Shown here piece by piece: positions 8,095 through 16,607 of a stretch of 56,951 nt of DNA (position 1 is its first letter; each line of letters begins with the position of its first letter). Below the pieces are notes generated by a model. That model was not told where the DNA came from. It worked only from the letters and a program-made list of their open reading frames with translations, and did no database searches. Origin of the DNA: Paenibacillus timonensis (GTDB taxonomy: Bacteria > Bacillota > Bacilli > Paenibacillales > Paenibacillaceae); assembly GCF_022427145.1 (NCBI RefSeq), contig NZ_JAKSXN010000037.1, positions 1 through 56,951 of the forward strand, given 5' to 3'. A program made the translations under genes and the position numbers.

Positions 8095-9036
8095 TTAAAA
8101 TAAGCTCCAATCAAAGGTTCGCGACAGCCGTTCGATCAACTGAACCCCGGCGATGCTGTTGCCTTTGGGGTTAAGTGCCGGCCCGACGACGCCAATACCG
8201 TATCGTCCGGGCACCAGCGTCAAGATCCCGCCGGACACGCCGCTTTTGGCCGGCAGCCCCACGCCGATGGCAAACTCGCCCGATCCGTTGTACATCCCGC
8301 AGGTGACCATAAACGTTTTGGCAATTTGCACGTACCGCCGCGGAATCAGCGTCTTGCCCGACAGGGGATCGGTTCCGTCGAATGCCAGCACCAGCGCCAT
8401 CCGAGCCAGGTCCTCGCAGCAGACTTTGATCGAGCATTGGCGGAAGTAGATGTCCAGCACTTCTTCCACGCCGCAGCCCAAGGTTCCTTTATCCAGCAAA
8501 AAATAAGCCATCGACCGGTTCAAATGCCCCGTCTCCGACTCTGAACGGTAAACTGGTTCATCGTAATCCAAACCGGGGTTTCCGGCCAACTCACGAAAAA
8601 AAGATAAAATTCGCGCCGATTTCTCCTTTGCATTCTCCCCCTTGATCTTTGAGGAAACCACGATCGCGCCGGCGTTGATCAATGGATTAAACGGAATCCC
8701 CGGCTGAGACAGCTCCAACTTCATGATCGAATTGAAATGGTCGCCGGTCGGTTCCATCCCCACTTTGGAGAATACGGCCGCTTCCCCATGATCCATGAGC
8801 GCAAGGATCAACGTAAACACCTTTGATATGCTTTGCATCGTAAAGCCTGCCTGGGCATCTCCGGAGGATATCGAGTGCCCCCGGGAATCCAGAAGATGGA
8901 TTCCGAGCCTATCCTGCTCCGCCTTCGACAACTCCGGAATATACTCCGCCACTTTACCCGCAGCGCTTGTTCCCCGGTATTCCTCCACCCACTCTTGAAG
9001 GTGGAGCTTCAGTTGATCCCACTCGCTCATGACCAT
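8095..9036 (-). CDS. glsA: Glutaminase
   Basis: A 313-residue serine-dependent glutaminase (beta-lactamase-like fold) converting glutamine to glutamate and ammonia in the cytoplasm. The catalytic SxxK is S69-I-S-K72 (TMQSISKVF). Further family blocks are NPLINAGAI, DEPVYRSE, LNRSMAYFL and the C-terminal GVGLPAKSGVSGGI...GPALNPKGNS. Length is typical. It starts at ATG 9036 after GGGGG. The gene lies 23 bases downstream of the SASP gene in the same direction, so the two may share a transcript. Confidence 0.93.
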   Translation of the reverse strand: MVMSEWDQLKLHLQEWVEEYRGTSAAGKVAEYIPELSKAEQDRLGIHLLDSRGHSISSGDAQAGFTMQSISKVFTLILALMDHGEAAVFSKVGMEPTGDHFNSIMKLELSQPGIPFNPLINAGAIVVSSKIKGENAKEKSARILSFFRELAGNPGLDYDEPVYRSESETGHLNRSMAYFLLDKGTLGCGVEEVLDIYFRQCSIKVCCEDLARMALVLAFDGTDPLSGKTLIPRRYVQIAKTFMVTCGMYNGSGEFAIGVGLPAKSGVSGGILTLVPGRYGIGVVGPALNPKGNSIAGVQLIERLSRTFDWSLF

Positions 9037-9059
9037 GGCGAACCCCCATTTGAATGATT

Positions 9060-9350
9060 TTACGGCTGATCGTTTAAGCGTTGCTTCGCCAAGCGGATCA
9101 TTTCCTTGACCATCGAACCGCCGATCGCGCCGCCGACCTTGCCGGCTTTTGCCGTCGTCAACTCGCCGTTATCGCCTTCCCGAAGCGGCACGCCTAAGGA
9201 TTGGGCCACTTCATACTTCACGTCATCCGGCCGCTCCGGATTAACATTGTATCCCTCACGCTTCATGACTTCCGCCTTGAATCGGCTCAGGCGCAGCGCC
9301 GGATCCGTCTCTTGGCGGCCGTTCCCGCCATTCCCTTTTGGTTGTACCAT
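9060..9350 (-). CDS. Alpha/beta-type small acid-soluble spore protein, N-terminally extended
   Basis: A 96-residue member of the alpha/beta SASP family, which coats and protects DNA in the dormant spore core and is degraded by GPR at germination. The conserved blocks are KYEVAQSLGVPL (about 45-56), where GPR would cut near E-V-A, and GKVGGAIGGSMVKEMI (about 70-85). Typical members are 60-75 residues long, so this one has about 25 extra residues at the front. The extension contains FKAEVMKREGYNV, which looks like a weak copy of the KYEVA helix. No convincing sigma-G promoter was found upstream. Confidence 0.88.
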   Translation of the reverse strand: MVQPKGNGGNGRQETDPALRLSRFKAEVMKREGYNVNPERPDDVKYEVAQSLGVPLREGDNGELTTAKAGKVGGAIGGSMVKEMIRLAKQRLNDQP

Positions 9351-9496
9351 GGATATCCCTCGCTTTCAAGTGAGAATTATCCAATAAGATACCCGGATTA
9401 CCAACCGTCAATCCGACGAATCCCGCTTCATAAATTTAGCGAAAAATGGTAATAGTAGGATCATTGATTAGGGGATGCGTAGGAGGTGGAGTCATT

Positions 9497-10621
9497 TTGC
9501 AAGAAAAAATCAGCGCAGGCCAACTGGCTTCGATCGTCATCTTGTTTCAAATCGGCAGCTCCTCTTTATTTCTACTGGCCAGCGAAGCCAAACATGACGC
9601 GTGGATCTCCGTTGCCATTGCGATGATCCTTGGCATGGGCATGCTGATCTTCGTCACGATGCCCATTCAAAACCGTGCCCCCCATTTGGACCTGATGGAA
9701 ATGCTGAACCGTTATTTCGGCAAATACTTGGGTTTCACGTTGGGCTTGGCTTACATCGTCTATTTCATTTACAAATCGGTGCGTAATGTGAGGGAGTTCG
9801 GGGATCTGGTGATCCTGTACCTGCTTCCCGGAACCCCGCTGGACATCGTGATGATCGTTCTGTTAGTCGTTGGGGCTTATGCGATCATCCAAGGAATCGA
9901 AGTGTTCTTTCGGGTAGGACAATTAGTGCTTCCCTGGTTGCTGTTGATCTATATCGTGTTGTTCGGCCTTTTGTTCGTTTCCGGTCTTGTCGATCTCAAA
10001 CGATTGCTGCCCGTATTCGAACATGGGTGGACGCCGGTATGGAACGCTGCCGTCCCTGAAGTGATTTCTTTTCCCTTCGGAGAAATGGTCGTATTTCTCA
10101 TCTTCTGGAAGCATGTCGCCCAGTTTGGCGATTTCAAGAAGTTTACCCTGATTCCCTATATTTTCTCCGGCCTCTTCATCGTCCTTACCAACATGCTGAT
10201 CCTCGCCGTCCTCGGCGATTTGTCGGGAGCTTATGTCATCCCGTTCATGTTCGGGACCAGCTTGATCCAAATCGGCGGATTTCTGGAACGAATGGACCCG
10301 TTTGTTAGTTTGCTGCTCTTCGGAGGTGTTTTCTTCAAACAGGCAACCTACTATTTGGCGGCGGTTCTGGCGGCTGCGCAGTTGTTCAGAACCAAACGCC
10401 ATGTCGTGGTCGTTCCCGTGGGTGCCGCCATCTATGTCGGAGCCAAAATGTTTAAAAGTTACATGGAGCAAATCCAGTTTGGCTTCGAACATAATCTTAA
10501 ATATCATTTTCCGATCTTTCAGATCGTTTTGCCCATCCTCCTGTTACTGGTCATGTTGGTAACCCATGCGTTCAAGCGTAAGCGGGACGACCGGGGATTG
10601 GAACCCCCACAACACGAATGA
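9497..10621 (+). CDS. Spore germination receptor subunit B (GerAB/GerKB family permease)
   Basis: A 374-residue integral membrane protein with about ten transmembrane segments, in the amino-acid/polyamine/organocation-like germination permease family. In the inner spore membrane the B subunit binds the germinant. It begins LQEKISAGQLASIVILFQIGSS, the typical first segment, and contains the family's conserved ISFPFGE segment in the middle. I chose the TTG at 9497, because GGAGGTGG lies 7 bases before it; longer starts precede that site. It is the first gene of a B-A-C operon. Confidence 0.88.
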   Translation: MQEKISAGQLASIVILFQIGSSSLFLLASEAKHDAWISVAIAMILGMGMLIFVTMPIQNRAPHLDLMEMLNRYFGKYLGFTLGLAYIVYFIYKSVRNVREFGDLVILYLLPGTPLDIVMIVLLVVGAYAIIQGIEVFFRVGQLVLPWLLLIYIVLFGLLFVSGLVDLKRLLPVFEHGWTPVWNAAVPEVISFPFGEMVVFLIFWKHVAQFGDFKKFTLIPYIFSGLFIVLTNMLILAVLGDLSGAYVIPFMFGTSLIQIGGFLERMDPFVSLLLFGGVFFKQATYYLAAVLAAAQLFRTKRHVVVVPVGAAIYVGAKMFKSYMEQIQFGFEHNLKYHFPIFQIVLPILLLLVMLVTHAFKRKRDDRGLEPPQHE

Positions 10622-10636
10622 GAAGGAGAGAACGAC

Positions 10637-12184
10637 GTGGTACAAAAGTATAGGAAGAAGCACACCTCGCCTCATCCGTTAGCCTCGCGGCTGGAAGATA
10701 ATCTGGCCAGCCTGCGGGCAGCCGCCCACAAACGTTCGGATCTTGTGATCCGTTCCTTTCACGTTCCCCCCGAGAATCAAATGGAATACGTGCTTGTGTA
10801 TATCGAAGGGCTTGTCGACCTAACCTCTATTAACGAGTCGCTGCTTCGCCCGCTCATGACCGTCTTATCGGCCCATGACGGGGATTCGGCGAAACGGTTC
10901 GCCGCGATTCAAAACTGCGCCTCCGCCGCGGGACCGGCCGTCATCGTCGAGGATATGGAATCGCTGTGGCAGCAAATCATGCAGGGGGATACCGTCATTC
11001 TCGCGGAGGGGTATCCGCAAGCCGTCGCGTCCGGCACGTCCGGCGGCGAACGGAGAAGCATCGCGGAGCCAACGACGCAAAATGTGATTCGCGGTCCCAA
11101 GGAGGCATTTACGGAAAGCCTGCGCACCAATACGTCTATGATCAGCCGCAGGCTCAAATCGCCAAACCTCCGCATCCAGAACAAAATCATCGGAGAGCAA
11201 ACCCAAACCAACGTTTCCATCCTGTATCTGGAAGGGATCGCGGACGCTTCCGTTGTCCGTGAAATCCAGGAGCGCCTTGAACGGATCCAAACTGACGGGA
11301 TCCTGGAGGGGGGATACATCGAGGAATTGATCGAAGATGCCAAGTTAAGCCCGTTCCCTACGATTTTCAACACGGAACGTCCCGATGTTGTGACGGCCGG
11401 CTTGTTGGAGGGACAAATCGCGATCGTTGTCGACGGTTCTCCGTTCGTGCTGCTTGCCCCCGTCACCTTCTTTACCTTTTTCGAGTCCAGCGAGGATTAT
11501 TATCAGCGGTTTTATATCGCTTCGTTCCTGCGTTTGCTCCGCTTCGGCGCTTTTTTTGTCTCCTTGCTGCTGCCCTCATTATATATCGCTGTTACAACCT
11601 ATCATCCGGAGATGCTCCCCACGACCCTGTTGGTTAGCTTGGTCGCCCAGCGGGAAGGCGTTCCCCTTCCGGCCTTGATCGAAGCCTTCTTAATGGAAAT
11701 GACGTTCGAAGTGCTAAGGGAAGCCGGCGTTCGCATGCCGAAAGCCATCGGCCCGGCGATATCGATCGTGGGGGCGCTCGTACTGGGTCAGGCGGCCGTG
11801 GAAGCCGGCTTGATCTCCGCCGCCATGGTCATCATCGTGTCTTTTACGGCGATTTCGAATTTTGTGATCCCGTCTACGAACCTGTCGGTCACGGTGGGAC
11901 TTATCCGTTTCTCGCTGATGTTGCTGGGAGGAACCTTGGGACTGTACGGCGTCATGGTCGGATTGATGCTGCTATGCATACATCTTGCCTCCCTGCGCTC
12001 GTTTGGCGTACCGTACCTCATGCCGGTCGCTCCCTTGATTTGGTCGAATCTGAAGGACGTATTCATTCGTTTTCCTTTATGGAGCATGCGTACCCGTCCC
12101 GACGGAATTGCCGGTAAAAACCGGATACGGCAAAAGAAATTCCTCAAACCCCAACCCTCCCGGCCGAATCCGGAAAAGGAGTGA
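10637..12184 (+). CDS. Spore germination receptor subunit A (GerAA family)
   Basis: A 515-residue GerAA-type protein. The soluble N-terminal half carries the family block EGYPQAVASGTSGGERRSIAEPTTQNVIRGPKEAFTE's key motifs (RSIAEP, VIRGPKE), and five or so membrane segments follow from about residue 290 (FVSLLLPSLYIA, HPEMLPTTLL, REAGVRMP, GALVLGQAAVEAG). A subunits of this family assemble with B and C in the inner spore membrane and are proposed to form the ion-release channel. The start is GTG 10637 after AAGGAGAG. It lies 15 bases after the B gene and 4 bases before the C gene. Confidence 0.92.
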   Translation: MVQKYRKKHTSPHPLASRLEDNLASLRAAAHKRSDLVIRSFHVPPENQMEYVLVYIEGLVDLTSINESLLRPLMTVLSAHDGDSAKRFAAIQNCASAAGPAVIVEDMESLWQQIMQGDTVILAEGYPQAVASGTSGGERRSIAEPTTQNVIRGPKEAFTESLRTNTSMISRRLKSPNLRIQNKIIGEQTQTNVSILYLEGIADASVVREIQERLERIQTDGILEGGYIEELIEDAKLSPFPTIFNTERPDVVTAGLLEGQIAIVVDGSPFVLLAPVTFFTFFESSEDYYQRFYIASFLRLLRFGAFFVSLLLPSLYIAVTTYHPEMLPTTLLVSLVAQREGVPLPALIEAFLMEMTFEVLREAGVRMPKAIGPAISIVGALVLGQAAVEAGLISAAMVIIVSFTAISNFVIPSTNLSVTVGLIRFSLMLLGGTLGLYGVMVGLMLLCIHLASLRSFGVPYLMPVAPLIWSNLKDVFIRFPLWSMRTRPDGIAGKNRIRQKKFLKPQPSRPNPEKE

Positions 12185-12188
12185 AATC

Positions 12189-13409
12189 ATGGTTTTCCCG
12201 CCCAAATGGATGAAGATCTTATTCGCGTGTTTCGTTTGTCTCTCCCTTTGCGGGTGCTGGAGCCGGAAGGAACTGACGGATTTAGCGATCGTGTCGGCGA
12301 CCGGCGTCGATCGGAAAGATAACCAATGGGAGCTAACCTACCAGCTCGTCACTCCGGCAGCCTCCGCTTCAAGCGCGTCAGGGGGCAATGCGAGCTCCGG
12401 TCCGCCGATCAGCGTGCTTTCGATACAGGGAGACACATTGCGGAAGGCACTGGCTAACAATGAACTGGAGAACACGCGCCAACTGCATATCGGGAACAAC
12501 CGCGTATTCGTGATCGGCGATGCAGCCGCTAAATATGGGTTAAATTCGCTGATTGACACCTACTTGCGGAATCCTCAAGCAAGGGAAACCGTAAACCTGT
12601 TCGTTACCAAGCATAACCCCCGGATCGTCGTGTCCCAATTGATGTATCTCGAAAAAAACACCGGCGAGGGCATTCACAAATTAATTGAAAAAGAAACCAA
12701 AAACACCTCTATCCTGCCGAGAGTCAATATGTACGATTTGGCCTCCGAATCGGCGGGTGCGTCCAAATGCGCCGTCATCCCGGAACTGCTGGTCTCCGGT
12801 AAAGGCGAGCCGGGTTCGACCAAGGCGCTCGAAAACACGACGACGGCTTCCAAATTGAAGCTGGGCGGGTTGGCCATTCTGAAAAAAGGAAGGCTGGTCG
12901 GATGGCTTAACCAGAACCAAGCTTTGGGTATCGCTTTTATCCGCAATCACGTGAACAAGGCCGTCATTTCCTTTGAATTTGACGGTGGCAAGGAAGGGAA
13001 TAAGGCGAAGTCGACGTTTGAAGTTTCCGATTCCACCACCCGGCTAAAGATGAACCGTAAGGAAGGGCGGATTTTCGTGACCGCGAACATCAAAGTCAAA
13101 GGCACGATCACGGATACCAATTCCCAATTCGATGCGATTGATCCCAAGGTGCTGCGGGAGATGGAACAGAATATCCATGACGAATTGCTGCGCATTGTTC
13201 GGGAGGGGTGGCATGCCGTACATGGCATGGGGACGGACGTATTGGGGTTCGCCGACCTGTTTCACCGCAAATATCCACGGGAATGGCAAAAAGCCAAAGA
13301 AGACTGGTCCGTTGAATTTGCCAAAATCGAATTCGAACCATCCATCGAGGTAACGATTGAACGCGTGGGATTAATCAACCAATCGTATCAGAAGCTTCTG
13401 GAGGAATAA
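12189..13409 (+). CDS. Spore germination receptor lipoprotein subunit C (GerAC family)
   Basis: A 406-residue lipoprotein with a signal peptide ending in the lipobox LSLCGC (lipidated Cys near residue 22), followed by the family start CWSRKELTDLAIVSATGVD. Typical blocks follow: ELENTRQLHIGNNRVFVIGD, the NLFVTKHNPR region, and the C-terminal domain with LREMEQNIHDELLRIVREGW...DVLGFADLFHRKYPREW. A Ser/Gly/Ala-rich loop near 60-75 is variable in the family. AAAGGAG precedes the ATG at 12189; a longer reading frame upstream would overlap the A gene. This copy is intact, unlike the C gene of the second receptor operon. Confidence 0.92.
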   Translation: MVFPPKWMKILFACFVCLSLCGCWSRKELTDLAIVSATGVDRKDNQWELTYQLVTPAASASSASGGNASSGPPISVLSIQGDTLRKALANNELENTRQLHIGNNRVFVIGDAAAKYGLNSLIDTYLRNPQARETVNLFVTKHNPRIVVSQLMYLEKNTGEGIHKLIEKETKNTSILPRVNMYDLASESAGASKCAVIPELLVSGKGEPGSTKALENTTTASKLKLGGLAILKKGRLVGWLNQNQALGIAFIRNHVNKAVISFEFDGGKEGNKAKSTFEVSDSTTRLKMNRKEGRIFVTANIKVKGTITDTNSQFDAIDPKVLREMEQNIHDELLRIVREGWHAVHGMGTDVLGFADLFHRKYPREWQKAKEDWSVEFAKIEFEPSIEVTIERVGLINQSYQKLLEE

Positions 13410-13532
13410 AGTGAGTTTGGCAAAAGGTTGATAAATGTCATAGTCCAACGGGCTGATAAAAAATATAATTTGTACCGATAAATATATTTTATGAACTGTT
13501 TTCCTATACTCCGACGAAAAGAAGGCTCAGAC

Positions 13533-14405
13533 ATGAATTTGGACCAGTACCGCCCGATGATCGAAAAACCGCTTCGAGCATCGCTAAAACCCGCGCAGGA
13601 GGTTGGCGTCATCCTGCTTTCGGCCTTGCTTGTAGCCGCAGGGCTCGACTTGTTCCTGATCCCGCATAGATTGCTGTCCGGCGGCGTAACAGGCGTCGCT
13701 TCGATCATCACTTATTTGACCGGATGGAACATTTCGATCGTCTACTTTCTGTTAAACGTTCCGTTGATTCTATGGGGATGGAAAGCCGTAGGCCGGCGTT
13801 ATATCGTGCTCAGCTGCATCTCCGTCGTCAGCACCACCTGGTTTATCTCGATCATCCCGGAGGTACAGGTTACGCATGATCCGATTCTTGCGGCGGTGTT
13901 CGGCGGGATCATCTCGGCGGCGGGTATCGGATTTTCGCTTCGCGTTGGCGGCTCGACCGGCGGGTTTGATATTCTCGGGTCCATCGTAACGCGAAAAAGG
14001 GACGTCCCCATGGGGAACATCCTCTTTCTGCTTAACGGGCTCGTTATTTTGGCCCTTGGCTTTTTTCAAAGCTGGGATCTGGCCCTGTATTCCATGTTAT
14101 CTACCTTCGTGAAAGGCAAGGTCGTGGATATGATCCACGTCGGGCATATCAAGGTGACCTGCTTTATCATTACGAAGCGCAAGGATGAGGTGCTCTGCCA
14201 GTTGCGCAAGCTGCATCACGGTATCACTTGCCTTCATTCCGAAGGCGGTTACCGCGAAGAGCAGAACTATACGCTGATGACCGTAACGACCCGGTACGAG
14301 CTGGCAGCCGTTCGAAAAGCCGTGGTCGATACCGATCCGCACGCTTTCATGAATGTGGTCCAATCCATCGAAATCCTCGGAAGGTTTGCCAGACCGGTCA
14401 AATAG
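13533..14405 (+). CDS. YitT-family membrane protein (DUF161 + DUF2179)
   Basis: A 290-residue protein with five or six predicted transmembrane segments in the first 190 residues. The family repeat LIPHRLLSGGVTGVA and the GGSTGGFDILG motif are clear. A soluble C-terminal DUF2179 domain (about 205-285, VTCFIITKRKDEV...LHHGITCLHSEGGY) follows. The function of the family is not established. The ATG at 13533 follows AGAAGG at good spacing. It stands alone, 123 bases after the germination operon, and its stop lies only 6 bases from the convergent yfiY stop with no visible terminator between them. Confidence 0.88.
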   Translation: MNLDQYRPMIEKPLRASLKPAQEVGVILLSALLVAAGLDLFLIPHRLLSGGVTGVASIITYLTGWNISIVYFLLNVPLILWGWKAVGRRYIVLSCISVVSTTWFISIIPEVQVTHDPILAAVFGGIISAAGIGFSLRVGGSTGGFDILGSIVTRKRDVPMGNILFLLNGLVILALGFFQSWDLALYSMLSTFVKGKVVDMIHVGHIKVTCFIITKRKDEVLCQLRKLHHGITCLHSEGGYREEQNYTLMTVTTRYELAAVRKAVVDTDPHAFMNVVQSIEILGRFARPVK

Positions 14406-14411
14406 ACTTTT

Positions 14412-15431
14412 TTACTCTAGTTCATAGATTTTATAAAGCTCGTCAAGCAGCAGATTGGCTGCTTTAATGCCGCCGGCCGTGTTCCAGATCGCATCGTCGA
14501 CTTTGTAGGTCTTGCCGTTCTTGACGACGTTCAAATTTTTCCACAGCGGGTCGTTTGTCCAGTCCAGTTCGGTTTGATTCGCTTTGCCGTCGCCCGTCTC
14601 ATAGGTAAAGTAGAACAACCGGTCGGCATCCACTTCCGGCAGCCGTTCCTTGGTAATCTCATCGACGAACGTATCCTTGGCGTTAAGCGTCATCTGATTT
14701 CGGGCCAGGCCCAACTGTTCAAAAATAATGCCGGAGAACGTGTTCGTATGGTAGACGCGCGTTTTCCCGTCCATGAACCGGACGACCGATACGGTTTCTT
14801 TCACCTTATCGCCGGCTTTGGCTTTGAAGTCCGCAATCCGCGTTTCGAAAGCGCTCAGCAGCTCGTTGCCTTTGTCGGTTTGTCCCACCGCTTCCGCGTA
14901 GAGCTTGAAGTTGTTCATCCAATTCCCTCGCAGATCCTCGGACATCACCGTCGGAGCGATCGCCTTCAATTGCTCGTACACCTTCTCCTGGCGCATTTTG
15001 TTGCCGATGATGAGGTCGGGCTGCAGTCCGGCGATCAGCTCCAGGTTCGGTTGGCTTTCTTCGCCTACGACCGTAACTCCTTCCATCTCGTCTTTAATAT
15101 GCGGATACCAGGGATCCCCTGTCCAGGAACGAACCGCTCCAACTGGCTTGATGCCCAAAGCCAACAGCGCTTCCGTTCCCTCATTGGTCAAAACGACGAC
15201 TTTTTGCGGCGTCCCGACGATCTCGGTCTCTCCCATCGCATGCTTCACGATACGTTTACCTTCGGCGGACGCGCTATTATTTCCCGCCTGGTTCTCTGAC
15301 GCCGCGCTGCCGTTCGTTTCGGCATTGCTGGACGCTCCTTGATTTCCGCTATTCCCGCAGCCCGTGACAACCAGCACAAGCGCTAGCACAACGAAGGCCC
15401 ACCCTATGGAGCGGTTACGAGTTGGATTCAT
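14412..15431 (-). CDS. yfiY: Siderophore ABC transporter, substrate-binding lipoprotein (YfiY-like)
   Basis: A 339-residue type III (FecB/TroA fold) binding protein tethered outside the membrane. The lipobox is VVTGC (Cys near residue 25), followed by a 30-residue Ser/Asn/Gly linker. The binding domain opens with RIVKHAMGETEIVGTPQKVVVL and includes the P-x-x-I-x-x-E block and QPNLELIAGLQPDLIIG. With the divergent two-permease operon it matches the Bacillus YfiY-YfiZ-YfhA hydroxamate (schizokinen/arthrobactin type) importer; the exact siderophore is inference. No ATPase gene is nearby, as in Bacillus where a shared ATPase (YusV) is used. Repressed by Fur, judging from the operator at its promoter. 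Confidence 0.85.
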   Translation of the reverse strand: MNPTRNRSIGWAFVVLALVLVVTGCGNSGNQGASSNAETNGSAASENQAGNNSASAEGKRIVKHAMGETEIVGTPQKVVVLTNEGTEALLALGIKPVGAVRSWTGDPWYPHIKDEMEGVTVVGEESQPNLELIAGLQPDLIIGNKMRQEKVYEQLKAIAPTVMSEDLRGNWMNNFKLYAEAVGQTDKGNELLSAFETRIADFKAKAGDKVKETVSVVRFMDGKTRVYHTNTFSGIIFEQLGLARNQMTLNAKDTFVDEITKERLPEVDADRLFYFTYETGDGKANQTELDWTNDPLWKNLNVVKNGKTYKVDDAIWNTAGGIKAANLLLDELYKIYELE

Positions 15432-15471
15432 GATTCTATTTCCCCCTTAAAATGAGTCTGCGTGCTCAGAT

Positions 15472-15524
15472 TGATAATGATTATCATCTTCACGAATATA
15501 GGGCATGACCCTTCCGCTTGTCAA
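15472..15524 (-). promoter_or_regulatory. yfiY promoter with perfect Fur box
   Basis: Minus-strand TTGACA (15519-15524) and TATATT (15495-15500) are 18 bp apart. A perfect 7-1-7 Fur box, TGATAAT-G-ATTATCA, lies at 15472-15486 over the start of the transcript. Confidence 0.88.
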
Positions 15525-15531
15525 TACGCTA

Positions 15532-15581
15532 AGAGAATGATTCTCATACTCATTGACAGTGTCTTCCCCATCTTCTAAGAT
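15532..15581 (+). promoter_or_regulatory. yfiZ-yfhA promoter with Fur box
   Basis: Fur box AGAGAAT-G-ATTCTCA (15532-15546) lies immediately upstream of TTGACA (15553-15558), 17-bp spacer and TAAGAT (15576-15581). Transcription would start near 15588, which decides the start codon of the first permease. Confidence 0.82.
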
Positions 15582-15626
15582 TTAATGGACATGATCTATT
15601 CGATTTGGAAAGTGGGAAACTACCTC

Positions 15627-16607
15627 ATGAAAGGACTCGGCTTGTTGGTTTGCGCTTTGGCGTTGGCCGCAGCGCTCGTATGCAGTATCAGCTTTGGCGT
15701 GACGGACATCCCCTTCCCTGCGGTCTGGGAATCCTTTGTCCGTCCGAACGGCAACAACGAGCATCTGCTTATTCAAACGGCCCGCGTGCCTCGCGCTTTC
15801 ATCGCTGCCGCCGTCGGGGCCTGCCTCACCGTTGCGGGGGCGCTGATGCAGGTGATCACCCGGAATCCGATCGCTTCGCCCAGCACGCTGGGCGTCAATT
15901 CCGGAGCAGCTTTCTTCATCATCCTGGCGTCCGGATGGCTGGGTCTGTCGGGCATGCAGGCTTTGACCTGGGTTGCGCTGGTCGGAGCCGCCCTGAGCGG
16001 TGCGGTGGTCTTCACCCTTGGAAGCCTCGGACGGGACGGCATGACGCCGCTGAAGATTACGCTGGCCGGCGCGTCGATGGCTGCTTTCTTCTATTCCTTG
16101 ACTCAAGGTCTGATGCTCTCCGACGGCAAAATGTTCGACCAGGTGCTCGTCTGGCTGGTTGGTTCCGTGGCGGGAAGGGAAACGGATCAACTCCTGAATG
16201 TGCTGCCCTATATGGGGATCGGGATGGTTATCGCCCTCCTGTTGGCCGTCCAACTCAACGTACTGGCGATGGGGGATACCGTGGCGCAAGGTCTCGGCCA
16301 ACGTACAGGCCTGATCAAGACGCTCTCCGCAGCCGCCGTCATTCTGTTAGCCGGGAGCTCCGTGGCCGTGGCCGGACCGATCGCGTTCGTCGGCATCATC
16401 ATCCCGCATATCGTCCGCCATTTCGTCGGAACGGATCACCGCTGGATTTTGCCATATTGCGCCTTGACCGGGGCCTTGCTGCTCGTATCGGCCGACATCG
16501 GCTCCAGGTACATCGCCATGCCGAAGGAAATCCCGGTCGGCGTCATGACCGCGATATTGGGCGTCCCGTTCTTCGTTTACATCGCCAGGAAAGGGGTGAA
16601 GAACTGA
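15627..16607 (+). CDS. yfiZ: Siderophore ABC transporter permease (YfiZ-like, FecCD family)
   Basis: A 326-residue polytopic permease with nine to ten membrane segments. It shows the family blocks RVPRAFIAAAVGACLTVAG, RNPIASPSTLGVNSGA, LGDTVAQGLG-type coupling helix (LAMGDTVAQGLG), and PIAFVGIIIPHIVRHFVG near the end. I place the start at ATG 15627 (MKGLGLL): an in-frame ATG at 15585 has no ribosome site and lies at or before the predicted transcription start. It overlaps the next permease by one base (TGATG). With YfhA it forms the heterodimeric channel for ferric hydroxamates. Confidence 0.88.
   Translation: MKGLGLLVCALALAAALVCSISFGVTDIPFPAVWESFVRPNGNNEHLLIQTARVPRAFIAAAVGACLTVAGALMQVITRNPIASPSTLGVNSGAAFFIILASGWLGLSGMQALTWVALVGAALSGAVVFTLGSLGRDGMTPLKITLAGASMAAFFYSLTQGLMLSDGKMFDQVLVWLVGSVAGRETDQLLNVLPYMGIGMVIALLLAVQLNVLAMGDTVAQGLGQRTGLIKTLSAAAVILLAGSSVAVAGPIAFVGIIIPHIVRHFVGTDHRWILPYCALTGALLLVSADIGSRYIAMPKEIPVGVMTAILGVPFFVYIARKGVKN

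Noticed and set aside
9427..9460. Sigma-G promoter for germination receptor 1 (TCATA ... TAATAGT)
   Set aside because: The -10 lacks the CAT start and the spacing is off, so I could not support it.
13410..13532. Promoter for the YitT-family gene (TTGATA ... TATAAT near 13427-13470)
   Set aside because: The boxes are about 30 bp apart; no pair with acceptable spacing was found.
15605..16606. Open frame extending the second siderophore permease about 1 kb upstream
   Set aside because: It overlaps the intact first permease in another frame, has Arg/Gly/His-rich noise composition, and the real start has a TGATG overlap at 16607.
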